Assembly: GCA_965216945.1 (NCBI GenBank)
Contig: CBDCGU010000003.1
Coordinates: 1,364,001 to 1,428,000, forward strand
Direction of reading: 5' to 3'
From: DATHZQ01 sp965216945
Lineage (GTDB): Bacteria > Actinomycetota > Acidimicrobiia > Spongiisociales > UBA5794
DNA: 64,000 nucleotides
Part shown: in pieces, positions 43,075-51,417 of the stretch
Numbering within the stretch: position 1 is the stretch's first letter
Layout of the letters: each line of letters starts with the position of its first letter
The notes under the pieces: model-generated
Seen by the model: only the letters and a program-made list of their open reading frames with translations
Told to the model about the DNA's origin: nothing
Database searches by the model: none
Made by a program: the position numbers and the translations under genes

Positions 43075-43623
43075 TCAGGAAGCGTTCACCGGATGTGAGT
43101 GACGGGGACGCGACCAGACCTGCCTGGTCCGGCGACCCATCCACACGAGGACGAGAGTGGAAGCGAATAGAGCCAGGCTGAACGCCGCCTTCCCGACGAG
43201 GGTCTCGCCGGGGGGTTGCGGCACCTCGAAGGGACTCGACCACCATTGCGTGTCCCCGTCGACGAGCCCGACCCGGATGACGTCCCCGAAGCCCACGGCG
43301 CCGGCGGTCTGCCACATGCCCGGAACGTCACCGGACCGCGTGGCAACCAGCGGCGTGGCGGCCGAGTCGACCGCAACGATCAACGACGTTCCCTTCGCCG
43401 GAGCGTGGTCTCCGAAGTCGACAACGACGTGCGCCGAGCGTTGCGCACCGTGATCGCCGATCACCTGCCACAGCGTGAATGCATACGGTCCCAGCTGTGC
43501 GTCCCGGGCGATCGAACGAGCATCGTTCTCACCGTGAGCCGCCGCGGGAGCGACCATCAGGCTCCACAGTGCGGCCACCACAACGAGCAGCCCGCCGATT
43601 GAACGTGTCGTGTTCCCCCACAC
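43075..43623 (-). CDS. Exported, C-terminally membrane-anchored protein of unknown function
   Basis: A 182-residue protein starting at GTG 43623. It has a signal peptide (GGLLVVVAALWSLMVAPAAAHGE), a beta-rich extracytoplasmic domain of about 120 residues (LGPYAFTLWQVIGDHG, AHVVVDFGDHAPAKGTSLIVAVD, GDVIRVGLVDGDTQWWSSPF), then a single membrane span (TLVGKAAFSLALFASTLVLVW) and a basic tail. The mature protein would begin with AHGE, a histidine at the new N-terminus that recalls copper-binding CopC-type proteins, but the rest does not match CopC. It heads a three-gene unit 82 bases after yqeC. Confidence 0.6.
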   Translation of the reverse strand: MWGNTTRSIGGLLVVVAALWSLMVAPAAAHGENDARSIARDAQLGPYAFTLWQVIGDHGAQRSAHVVVDFGDHAPAKGTSLIVAVDSAATPLVATRSGDVPGMWQTAGAVGFGDVIRVGLVDGDTQWWSSPFEVPQPPGETLVGKAAFSLALFASTLVLVWMGRRTRQVWSRPRHSHPVNAS

Positions 43624-43705
43624 ACGGACATGATGCGACTCGCGAGGTGCCCTGCACAATGGGGTCAAGCCGTCACCGGACTGGGGTATCGCCCCCTCAG
43701 GGCGA

Positions 43706-44413
43706 TCAGTCGCGGCCGCGGCCGATGGCGACGATGCGGTCGAAGGCTGCGGTGGCGCCGAGCCGTCGCTGCAACACCGCCGCGCCGTCTGGTGCGGCAT
43801 CGACCTTGGTGACGGCAACGACCACGCGGGCCAGGAGCGGGATCGCCCGCAGCACGCCACTCGGGTGGATGAGGACCCGCACCGCGGCGTCGACATCCAG
43901 CGGGTCTCCCACCTCCAGCCCGGCCAGGCTCGCCACCAGCTCGGGGCGATGGCACCGCTCGGCGATGGGACGGTCGAGCGCATCGGCACCAACCACGATC
44001 ACCACGAGCGTTGTCGCAGCGGGGATGACCGGCTCGTGCTCGGCAGGAGTCTTGAACGACCGACCCCGCGCTCCGTCGGCTTCGACGAGCACGTGGTCGG
44101 CGCCCGACTCGAAGAACAGCACGCCCACCTCGTCGGGAGACGGACCGGTCACTTTGCGGCCGTCGTCGTACGCCACCACCAGCACAGGGCTCACCTCGGT
44201 GAGGGCCTGCGCAACCCGCGCAGGGCGACACACGGCGGCGGCTCGTCTGGCCTGGTCGCTGCCCATCTTCGTCGTCGTCGTGAGCACGACCCTCCGGCCG
44301 GCCGCGGCCAGCTCGGAGCCGAGGCGGAACATCGTCGTGCTCTTCCCCCCGGCACCGACGAACGCCACGAGCTCCCGCTCCCGCAGACCCAACCGTTCCG
44401 CCAACCCGGTCAC
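43706..44413 (-). CDS. yqeC: Selenium-dependent hydroxylase accessory protein YqeC
   Basis: A 235-residue P-loop protein: VAFVGAGGKSTTMFRL near the N-terminus, VLTTTTKM, VLVEADGARGRSFKTPAEHEPVIP in the middle, and VVAVTKVDAAPDG late. These blocks are those of YqeC, which with YqeB marks genomes that use a labile selenium cofactor in molybdenum hydroxylases. Its biochemical step is not established, but it is probably an ATP-dependent one in cofactor maturation. GTG 44413 overlaps the yqeB stop as GTGA. The gene order xdhD-xdhC-yqeB-yqeC supports the assignment. Confidence 0.9.
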   Translation of the reverse strand: MTGLAERLGLRERELVAFVGAGGKSTTMFRLGSELAAAGRRVVLTTTTKMGSDQARRAAAVCRPARVAQALTEVSPVLVVAYDDGRKVTGPSPDEVGVLFFESGADHVLVEADGARGRSFKTPAEHEPVIPAATTLVVIVVGADALDRPIAERCHRPELVASLAGLEVGDPLDVDAAVRVLIHPSGVLRAIPLLARVVVAVTKVDAAPDGAAVLQRRLGATAAFDRIVAIGRGRD

Positions 44414-45213
44414 GCAGATCGATTGAGATGGGTGAGGACCGCTTCGAGCACACCCCCGCCCACGGCCAGGGCCTTGTCGCTGATCTCCCAGCATGCACTG
44501 GCATCGGCGCGCGGGTCGACGTCGCCGATCTTCAGACCCGGCGTCGCCTCCGTGCCCTCAGCGATGAGCCCGCGGATGACACCGTTGGTGAGCGTGACGA
44601 CCGAGCGGCCACCGGCAGTGCCGATGGCCTGCCCATGCACCACGTGGTCGCCGAAGTCGACCTCCCATGACACCGGTCCCGCCGCCTCGGCACGCAGCAC
44701 ACGCAGCTCACTCTCACCGCCGACGCTTCCCGGGATTCTGGTGTCTGCAGCGGCGGGCCCGTTCCAGATGACCCGCCCCAGGTGATGCCCCCGCATCGTC
44801 TCGACAACGGCGTCGCAGTCGTCGCCTGCCGTGAAGCCCGGGCCGAGCCCCACCACGAGCGGAGCCTGGGTGCGCATGGTGTCGATGTTGCGTTTGGCGA
44901 GCCGGGCGTCGACCACGACTTCAGGAGGCGGTTCGAACCGGCCGAGCTCCGGCGCCACCAACACCGCCACCACACCAGCGGCGGCCACCGCCACGGCTTC
45001 GCCGGAGGTGGCCACTCGCCGGGCGACAACATCCTCCACCTGCACCGCGCCCGCGGCTACCGCCGACGAGACCGCCACGGTGCGCCGGACGGTCAGCGGC
45101 CGGGCCAGCTCGAGCACGACGATCGGGAAGCCGCTGCGATGCAACCTCGCCACGACTCCCGTGGCGAGATCACCGCCGCCGCGCACGACCACGAGATGTT
45201 GGGCGAACTGCAT
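44410..45213 (-). CDS. yqeB: Selenium-dependent molybdenum hydroxylase system protein YqeB
   Basis: A 267-residue protein of the YqeB/EF2563 family. Characteristic blocks are VVVRGGGDLATGVVARLHRSG at the start, PLTVRRTVAVSSAV, VDARLAKRN, APLVVGLGPGFTAGDDCDAVVETMRGHHLGRVIW, and GLKIGDVDPRAD with ISDKALAVGGGVLEAV at the end. The family is restricted to organisms with selenium-dependent molybdenum hydroxylases and is thought to act in making or inserting the selenium-containing cofactor. Its ATG shares a base with the xdhC stop (TGATG), so it is made together with XdhC. Confidence 0.93.
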   Translation of the reverse strand: MQFAQHLVVVRGGGDLATGVVARLHRSGFPIVVLELARPLTVRRTVAVSSAVAAGAVQVEDVVARRVATSGEAVAVAAAGVVAVLVAPELGRFEPPPEVVVDARLAKRNIDTMRTQAPLVVGLGPGFTAGDDCDAVVETMRGHHLGRVIWNGPAAADTRIPGSVGGESELRVLRAEAAGPVSWEVDFGDHVVHGQAIGTAGGRSVVTLTNGVIRGLIAEGTEATPGLKIGDVDPRADASACWEISDKALAVGGGVLEAVLTHLNRSA

Positions 45214-46001
45214 CAGTCTCGAGGGGAGCGGAACGCCGCGACGACCTCCGCCATGATGGACACTGCGATCTCCTCCACGGTCTCGGCGCCGATCTCATGG
45301 CCGATGGGAGCGTGCACGTCGGCAAGGGCGCCTTCGGAAAGGCCCGCCTCGCCCAGCCGGGTCCGGGTCGTCGCCCAGCGTCGGGCGCTGCCCATCACGC
45401 CGACGTATCGCGGTTCGCGCTCCAGCACGGCCGGCAGTGACGCCACGTCGTAGTCGACCGAGCGGCTGACGAGGACAACCGCCAGCTCGGAGCCCGCGGC
45501 CGCTTCCAGGGCACCATCGATCCCACCGCCAAGACGCATGTCGGCATGCGGCACTGCATCTTCGGTGATCTCGTCCGGGCGGTCGTCGGTGACGATCGTG
45601 CGAAACCCGAGCCAGTGGGCCAGTTCGACGACGGCCTTGCCGACGTGACCGGCGCCGGCGATGAGGACTGTGGGTGGTGGCATGGATGGCTCCAGATAGA
45701 TCTCGACCGTACCGCCGCACACACCCGGGTCACCTTGCCCGGGGTCGAGCAGATCGTAGGTCAGCAGCTGGGTTGCTCCCGTGCGCAACGACTCCCTGGC
45801 GGCCTCGATGACACGGGATTCCATCTCGCCGCCACCGACGGTGCCGCTGAGGGTGCCGTCGCCATAGACGAGCATCTTCGTGCCTGCGTGGCGGGGAACC
45901 GAGCGCCGCGTCGCCACGACGGTCGCAAGGGCAACCGGGCGGCCGGCGTCGACGGCGGCAACCAGCTCCCGCAGGATCCGTTGCGACTCATCGGCGGCCA
46001 T
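45213..46001 (-). CDS. xdhC: XdhC-type molybdenum cofactor insertion/sulfuration chaperone
   Basis: A 262-residue XdhC/CoxI-family protein: ALATVVATRRSVPRHAGTKMLVYGDG and GTVGGGEMESRVIEAA in the N-terminal domain, then a Rossmann-type C-terminal domain (VLIAGAGHVGKAVVELAHWLGFRTIVTDDR, YVGVMGSARRWA, VHAPIGHEIGAETVEEIAVSI). XdhC binds the molybdenum cofactor, protects it during sulfuration and hands it to the hydroxylase. Here, beside YqeB and YqeC, it may handle the selenium form. AAAGGGAG precedes ATG 46001. The 68-base gap to xdhD holds a short direct repeat (TTCGGCA twice) and nothing else. Confidence 0.92.
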   Translation of the reverse strand: MAADESQRILRELVAAVDAGRPVALATVVATRRSVPRHAGTKMLVYGDGTLSGTVGGGEMESRVIEAARESLRTGATQLLTYDLLDPGQGDPGVCGGTVEIYLEPSMPPPTVLIAGAGHVGKAVVELAHWLGFRTIVTDDRPDEITEDAVPHADMRLGGGIDGALEAAAGSELAVVLVSRSVDYDVASLPAVLEREPRYVGVMGSARRWATTRTRLGEAGLSEGALADVHAPIGHEIGAETVEEIAVSIMAEVVAAFRSPRD

Positions 46002-46069
46002 CGCTACTCCCTTTCGGCATTCGGCATTGGTATCTCACCAGTCGCCCGACGGGAGACCGCCACTGCGCT

Positions 46070-48970
46070 TCAGCCCTGCATCGCCCGCAACACCCGCTCC
46101 GGAGTGAACGGGATGTCATTGAGACGGGCCCCCGTTGCGTTGACGATGGCGTTGCGGATCGCCGGCGCAACGCCATCCTTGGGTATCTCGGCGATCGCCT
46201 TCGCCCCGAAGGGGCCGCTCTTCTCCATCGTCTGTACGAGGTAGGCCTCGAGGTGGGGCATCTCGTCTGCCCGGTAGATCTTGTACGGCCCGAACCGGGC
46301 GTTGACCATCCGCCCTTGCTCGTCGTAGGCCATCTCCTCGCAGTGCCCGTATCCAAGCGCCTGCACCATGCCGCCCTCCACCTGCCCGGCCGATGTGATC
46401 GGGTTGATCGGGACCCCGCAATCGACCGCCATGATCAGCGACTCCACCGTCACCTGGCCGGTCTCGATGTCGACCTCGACCTCGGCGAACTGTGCCGCAT
46501 ACGGCGGAGGCGAGTCGGGGGCAACGTAGGAGGCGGTGCCCATGATCTGATGCTGCTGGTCTTGGTGCAGCGAATGCAGGGCCACCTCCGCCAGCGACAC
46601 GGAACGCCCATCCGCCGACCAGGCGCGCTTGTCGGACAGCTCGATCTCGCCGGGCGAGTCGGCATCGAGCATGATGGCGGCCCGCTCGGCGATCATCTTG
46701 CGCACCTCCTCGGCCGCCTTCTTCACCGCCATGCCCGAGACGTAGGTGGTGGACGAGGCGTAGGCGCCGACATCGAACGGCGTCATATCGGTGTCGGCGG
46801 CATACACCACGATGTCTTCGAGCGGCACGCCGAGCACCTCGGCGGCGATCTGGCCGAGGATCGTGTCGGCGCCGGTGCCGAGATCCGTCGCCCCCATCAG
46901 CAGGTTGAACGATCCGTCGTCGTTGATCTTGATGCTTGCGGCGCCCATGTCGAGGCCCGGGATGGCACTGCCGTGCATGCACATGGCGAACCCGATCCCG
47001 CGCCGGATGTGCGGCCGATCGGCCGGGGCACGCCAATCCGGGTCGTAACGGCGCAGCCAGCCGGCCGCTCGCTTGCCCTGGGCGACGCACTCGGTGAGCC
47101 CGCTCGAGGTGATCACAGGGATGACATCCATGTCGGCAGCGCCCTCGCCCAGCTTGGTGGCGATGTCGAGGGGGTCGCCGACCCCGGTCCAGTTGCGTTC
47201 CTTGAACGCCAGCTCATCCATCCCCAGCTCGGCGGCGATGTCGTCCATGTGGGACTCCAGTGCGAACAGCGCTTGCGGCGCCCCGTACCCGCGATACGCC
47301 CCGGGTACGGGGATGTTGGTGTAGGCCACGTCGCAGTCGAACCGCTTGTTGGGACAGTTGTAGGAGGTGAGGCCGCGCAGTCCGCTCACCATCTGCACCG
47401 TGAGTGCGTGGGTGCCGTAAGCGCCGGTGTTGCCGACGACGCGCATCGACTGGCTCACCAGGACGCCCTCGTTGGTCACCCCGGTCTTGTAGGTGACGGT
47501 CTGCGGATGACGGGTGCGGCTGGAGACGAACTCCTCCTCGCGGTTCAACGCCAGCCGGACCGGCCGGCCGGTGGCGATCGCAAGATGACCGACGACGTCC
47601 TCGATGAGCATCTCCTGCTTGGCGCCGAAGCCACCGCCGATGCGAGGCTTGATGATGCGGATGTTCTTCACGGGCATGTCCAGTAGCGGCGCCACCATGC
47701 GCCGCACGTGGAACGGCACCTGCGTGGAGGTGCGGATCACGAGCCGTTCGTCGCTGTCGAGCCAGGCGATGGCGATGTGGGGCTCGATCGGACACTGCTG
47801 CACCTGGTGAACCCGGAAGGTCTGCTCGAACACCCTGTCCGACTGGGCAAAGCCGGCCTCGACATCGCCAACCTCGGCATCGATGTGATGGACGATGTTG
47901 CGCGCCGGATCGTGGGCGCCCTCCATGCCCTCCTCGTCGTGGATGACCGGGGCACGACCGGAGATGGCCTCGTTCTCATCGAAGACGGCCGGCAGCACCT
48001 CGTACTCCACGTCGATGAGCCGCACCGCCGCCGCGGCGATCTCCTCGGTCTCGGCGGCCACCACGGCGACGCGATCGCCCACATGGCGCACCTTGTTGTC
48101 GAAGCTCACCTGGTCGTACGGCAGCGGGTTGGGAAAGCTCTGCCCGCCGGAGGCATAGCGGACCCGGGCGACGTTGCGATGGTGCAGCACCGCATGGACG
48201 CCGGGCAGAGCTCGGGCCTTCGAGTCGTCGATGCTGAGGATGCGGGCGTGCGCATGGGGGCTGTAGAGCATCTTGGCGTGCAGCATGCCGCGCAGCTCGA
48301 TGTCGTCGACGAACGCCGGCTTTCCCTTGGCCAGCTTCAGCGCATCGACCTTCGTCTCGGGCTTGCCGACGACCTTGGTCTCCGGAACCTCGGGGCTGGG
48401 GACGACGCGGGGGGCCACCCGGGGAAGGTCGAGACGCTCGCCACCGTCACCGCCGTCTTCGGTGAGGGTGAGTGGCGCCACGAGAGCAGGTTCGACCGGC
48501 GGTGGTCGATCACCCCGGAGCTCGGCGGCGGCCCGCAGAATCGCCTCGACGGGGCGCACGTACCCCGTCTCGCGATCGAGGATGCCCGAGAGCGCGTCAC
48601 GAACCTCCTCCTCGGTCGGATCCGGGTTGCGATCCAGCAACGACTTGGCGGCCAGAATCATGGCCGGTGTCGAGTATCCCGACTGGATGGCGCCGGTCAC
48701 GACAAAGGCACGTTGCAACGGATGGAGGCCCAGCGGCGGCGACAGCCCCTCGATGGTGTCGATGACGTGGCCGTCTGCCTGCGCCGCCAGCATGACTTCC
48801 GCCGACACGAGCCGGCCGTCCACCAACACTGCCGCGGCGCCCGTCTCGCCCGTCTCGGCGCCGAATCGCACGCTGAACATGCCCTCGCGGCGCAACACGA
48901 CCCGAAGCGACTCGTGGGGCTCGCATTCGGCCGTGAGTGCCGAGCCGTTGAGTGTGATCTCGATCTTCAC
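46070..48970 (-). CDS. xdhD: XdhD-like selenium-dependent hydroxylase with cysteine-free ferredoxin domain
   Basis: A 966-residue fused hydroxylase. Residues 1-150 keep the length and order of a [2Fe-2S] subunit but every ligand is gone: GAETGETGAAA stands where CxxxxCGxC belongs, QSGYSTPA replaces QCGFCTPG, and LDRETGY replaces LCRCTGY. E. coli XdhD has the same kind of loss (recalled, not searched). The molybdenum part is complete: PRIGGGFGAKQEM, GAYRGYGAPQ, DLGTGADT and the catalytic glutamate in GAKAIAEI at about residue 928. It therefore needs an outside electron acceptor, plausibly YgfK. ATG 48970 overlaps the FAD-subunit stop. Often annotated as a selenate-reductase molybdenum subunit, but purine hydroxylation is more likely. 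Confidence 0.9.
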   Translation of the reverse strand: MKIEITLNGSALTAECEPHESLRVVLRREGMFSVRFGAETGETGAAAVLVDGRLVSAEVMLAAQADGHVIDTIEGLSPPLGLHPLQRAFVVTGAIQSGYSTPAMILAAKSLLDRNPDPTEEEVRDALSGILDRETGYVRPVEAILRAAAELRGDRPPPVEPALVAPLTLTEDGGDGGERLDLPRVAPRVVPSPEVPETKVVGKPETKVDALKLAKGKPAFVDDIELRGMLHAKMLYSPHAHARILSIDDSKARALPGVHAVLHHRNVARVRYASGGQSFPNPLPYDQVSFDNKVRHVGDRVAVVAAETEEIAAAAVRLIDVEYEVLPAVFDENEAISGRAPVIHDEEGMEGAHDPARNIVHHIDAEVGDVEAGFAQSDRVFEQTFRVHQVQQCPIEPHIAIAWLDSDERLVIRTSTQVPFHVRRMVAPLLDMPVKNIRIIKPRIGGGFGAKQEMLIEDVVGHLAIATGRPVRLALNREEEFVSSRTRHPQTVTYKTGVTNEGVLVSQSMRVVGNTGAYGTHALTVQMVSGLRGLTSYNCPNKRFDCDVAYTNIPVPGAYRGYGAPQALFALESHMDDIAAELGMDELAFKERNWTGVGDPLDIATKLGEGAADMDVIPVITSSGLTECVAQGKRAAGWLRRYDPDWRAPADRPHIRRGIGFAMCMHGSAIPGLDMGAASIKINDDGSFNLLMGATDLGTGADTILGQIAAEVLGVPLEDIVVYAADTDMTPFDVGAYASSTTYVSGMAVKKAAEEVRKMIAERAAIMLDADSPGEIELSDKRAWSADGRSVSLAEVALHSLHQDQQHQIMGTASYVAPDSPPPYAAQFAEVEVDIETGQVTVESLIMAVDCGVPINPITSAGQVEGGMVQALGYGHCEEMAYDEQGRMVNARFGPYKIYRADEMPHLEAYLVQTMEKSGPFGAKAIAEIPKDGVAPAIRNAIVNATGARLNDIPFTPERVLRAMQG

Positions 48971-49710
48971 GCCGCCACCCCGAGTGCTCCGAGCACCCGC
49001 GCCGCGAGCACCGTGGCAAGAGTGCGCCGGTAGTCCGTCGAGCCGCGGAAATCCGCAGGTGGCGCCAACGCGCCCACGTTTTCCGGCTCGACCAGGATCG
49101 GAGTGGATGCGACTCCCGTCAGCGCCAGTCGGGTCGTTCCATCGCCGACCCTGGCGTAGGCGGCGACGATCGGAGTGTCTGCGGGAGTGCGGCCGGTGCC
49201 AGCCCAGCTGCTCTCACCGCCGGTCTCCACCGACACGGCGGTGATGATCGCCCCGCCGAGTGCCGCACGGTCGGCGAGCAACGCCGGGAGCGGCAGCCGC
49301 GAAGGGCCGTCGCCGCCGATCATCTCGACGGAGGCGCCGTGCACGAGGAGGGCTGCGACGAGTCCGCTCTCCGCGTCGGCGGTGGCCACCGCTCCTCCGA
49401 TCGTGGCTGCGTTACGGATGGTGTTGGGCGCCTCCCGCCTGGCTGCGTCCCGGATCAGCGCCGGAACCTCTCCGGAGTCGACCACCGATTGGAGGCGGGC
49501 GGTCGCACCGATGCGAACCGACCCGTCGTCGCCTGAGATGCCGTCGAGGCCGAGCGCTTGGAGATCCACCACCTCGAAAGGATCCGCGGCAATATCCGCG
49601 CTCACCACCGTACCGCCGCCGAGCGCAACCGAGGCAACATCGGTGCGGCCGAGCAACGCCACTGCTTCGTCGATCGTGGCGGGTCGGTGATACGCGGAAA
49701 TGGCTGCCAT
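48967..49710 (-). CDS. Hydroxylase FAD-binding subunit (YgfM-like)
   Basis: A 247-residue flavin subunit, shorter than the 297-residue CoxM-type protein at 7496. The opening AYHRPATIDEAVALLG and the pyrophosphate loop ALGGGTVVSADIA are present, and TIRNAATIGGAVATADAESG stands for the usual TIGGNIANASPAGD. The C-terminal domain is reduced. ATG 49710 follows GGAGGAG by three bases; earlier in-frame starts add unrelated residues. Its stop overlaps the xdhD start, as expected for subunits of one complex. It heads the operon that ends with yqeC or with the small genes beyond. Confidence 0.85.
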   Translation of the reverse strand: MAAISAYHRPATIDEAVALLGRTDVASVALGGGTVVSADIAADPFEVVDLQALGLDGISGDDGSVRIGATARLQSVVDSGEVPALIRDAARREAPNTIRNAATIGGAVATADAESGLVAALLVHGASVEMIGGDGPSRLPLPALLADRAALGGAIITAVSVETGGESSWAGTGRTPADTPIVAAYARVGDGTTRLALTGVASTPILVEPENVGALAPPADFRGSTDYRRTLATVLAARVLGALGVAA

Positions 49711-50109
49711 CGCTCCTCCGGTGCCGTGGGACTCGAGCCTCTCGTGGTCGAAACGCCAGACTACCCGGTGCGCCCACCGGCCCACCGGGATGGACCGATG
49801 AACCTGCGACAGTCCTGGCGTCGCTCTGGTGCCCCGTCACACGACATTTGCCGCGTTCAGGACGGCCAGGACCGCAGCTGGCGGCGTCCTCGTCCTTGAC
49901 GCATTGCACGAATGCGCCTGCGTCCTGCGTCCTTGCCAACAACGCCCCTGACTCGCCCTGAACATCGCCAAGGTTCTGAGACGGAGCACTACCCTGTGCC
50001 CGCTGACATCCGGACGTTCGGCCAACGCGGCCGGGCGCGCCCCGGGAGAACAGCCAAGCCAAATGACAGGATGTGATCTGCATCGCATCCGTTGAAGTAG
50101 GAGGCATAC
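49711..50109. other. Gene-free divergent control region
   Basis: About 400 bases separate the divergent FAD-subunit and BMP-lipoprotein genes. No coding sequence is convincing in it. The only clear element is the inverted repeat at 50069-50090; promoters for both directions should lie here but cannot be placed with confidence. Confidence 0.6.
50069..50090. promoter_or_regulatory. Imperfect palindrome ahead of second BMP lipoprotein
   Basis: GGATGTGAT and ATCGCATCC flank the bases CTGC and match at eight of nine positions. It lies 20 bases before the ATG at 50110, just upstream of the ribosome site, so a repressor bound here would block transcription. Confidence 0.45.
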
Positions 50110-51258
50110 ATGCCCCGAGGCAGATGGCGCTGGCTCATCGCCCTGACACTCGCCCTTGCACTGGTAGCTGCGGCGTGTGGCGGGGACGACGATGACGCCG
50201 GCGACGACACCGCAACCACCGAAGCCTCTTCCGACGGAGGCGGCGAAGAAGCCGCAGGCGGAGGAGACGGCGAAGTCCTGAAGATCGCCTTCGTCCACGT
50301 CGGCCCCGTTGCCGACAAGGGCTGGTCCTGGGCACACGATCAGGGTGCCCAGCTCGTGAAGTCGGAACTCGGCGACGCCGTCGAGATCACGACTCTCGAG
50401 TCGATTCCTGAGGGCTCCGACTCTCAGCGCGTCTTCGAGGACTTGGCCGCCGACGGTCACAAGCTGATCTTCGGCACCTCCTTCGGTTACATGGAGCCGA
50501 TGCTGGCTGCTGCGGAGAACTTCCCGGATGTCGTGTTCGAACACGCCACCGGGTTCATGACCAGCGAGAACATGGGCAACTACTTCGGCGCCGCCGAGGA
50601 GGGCCGCTATCTCTCCGGCCTCGCCGCCGGTGCGGCCACCGAATCGAACCTGATCGGCTACGTCGCTGCGTTCCCGATTCCCGAGGTCATTCGCGGAATC
50701 AACGCCTTCACCCTCGGCGTGCGTGAGGTGAACCCGGATGCCAACGTCGAAGTCGTGTGGACGTCGACGTGGTTCGATCCGCCGAAGGAGAGCACGGCTG
50801 CCCAGTCGCTGCTCGACAAGGGTGCCGACGTCATCGCCATGCACCAGGATTCCGCTGCGCCAGGTCAGGCCGCCGAGGCGGCCGGCGCCAAATGGGTGGG
50901 ATACAACACCGACATGACGGAGTTCGCCCCTGACGCGTGGCTCACCGCACCGGTCTGGGACTGGGGCCCGTTCTACCTGATGCGGGCCCAGCAGGTCATC
51001 GACGGCACGTGGACCTCCGAGGCGTTCTACGGCACCATGGCCGACGGCATGGTGAATCTCGCGCCGTTCGGCCCCTCGGTCTCAGACGAGACCAAGGCGC
51101 TCATCGAGCAGCGGACCCAAGAGATCATCGACGGTACGTTCCAGGTCTTCCCGGATCCGATCGTCGACCAGGACGGCAACGAGCGGCCGCTCGGCAACAT
51201 CTTCACCGAAGAGCACAACTACTTCGTGGAAGGCGTCATCGGCAGCCCAACAGGCTGA
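50110..51258 (+). CDS. BMP-family ABC transporter substrate-binding lipoprotein (second copy)
   Basis: A 382-residue lipoprotein. The signal peptide ends with LVAAACGG (lipobox Cys23), followed by an acidic/glycine linker to about residue 55 and a BMP/PnrA-type binding domain: IAFVHVGPVADKGWSWAHDQG, IFGTSFGYMEPMLAAAENFPDVVFEHATG, WVGYNTDMTEFAPDAWLTAPVWDWG. Relatives bind nucleosides or nucleobase-like ligands. GTAGGAGG precedes ATG 50110. It is transcribed alone toward the oppositely oriented ygfK2, but its permeases and ATPase are the cluster at 53354-56939, so the transporter is split around ygfK2. Confidence 0.9.
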   Translation: MPRGRWRWLIALTLALALVAAACGGDDDDAGDDTATTEASSDGGGEEAAGGGDGEVLKIAFVHVGPVADKGWSWAHDQGAQLVKSELGDAVEITTLESIPEGSDSQRVFEDLAADGHKLIFGTSFGYMEPMLAAAENFPDVVFEHATGFMTSENMGNYFGAAEEGRYLSGLAAGAATESNLIGYVAAFPIPEVIRGINAFTLGVREVNPDANVEVVWTSTWFDPPKESTAAQSLLDKGADVIAMHQDSAAPGQAAEAAGAKWVGYNTDMTEFAPDAWLTAPVWDWGPFYLMRAQQVIDGTWTSEAFYGTMADGMVNLAPFGPSVSDETKALIEQRTQEIIDGTFQVFPDPIVDQDGNERPLGNIFTEEHNYFVEGVIGSPTG

Positions 51259-51281
51259 TCTCACCGATCGCAGAGTGCCGA

Positions 51282-51311
51282 CCAGGGCCCCGGCCAGCAC
51301 CGGGGCCCTGG
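51282..51311. terminator. Perfect 12-bp stem-loop between convergent genes
   Basis: CCAGGGCCCCGG, six loop bases, then CCGGGGCCCTGG, 23 bases after the lipoprotein stop. No T run follows. Located between convergent genes, it may serve both strands. Confidence 0.6.
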
Positions 51312-51417
51312 CGCGTCCGGTGGCGCCTCCGGGGCGAGACGGCTACCGGACGGAACACCCGCGAGTACGGGTTTGGTGCCTCGTCTCACCGTGTGTGCCC
51401 GGTTGTTGGATGAAGCC

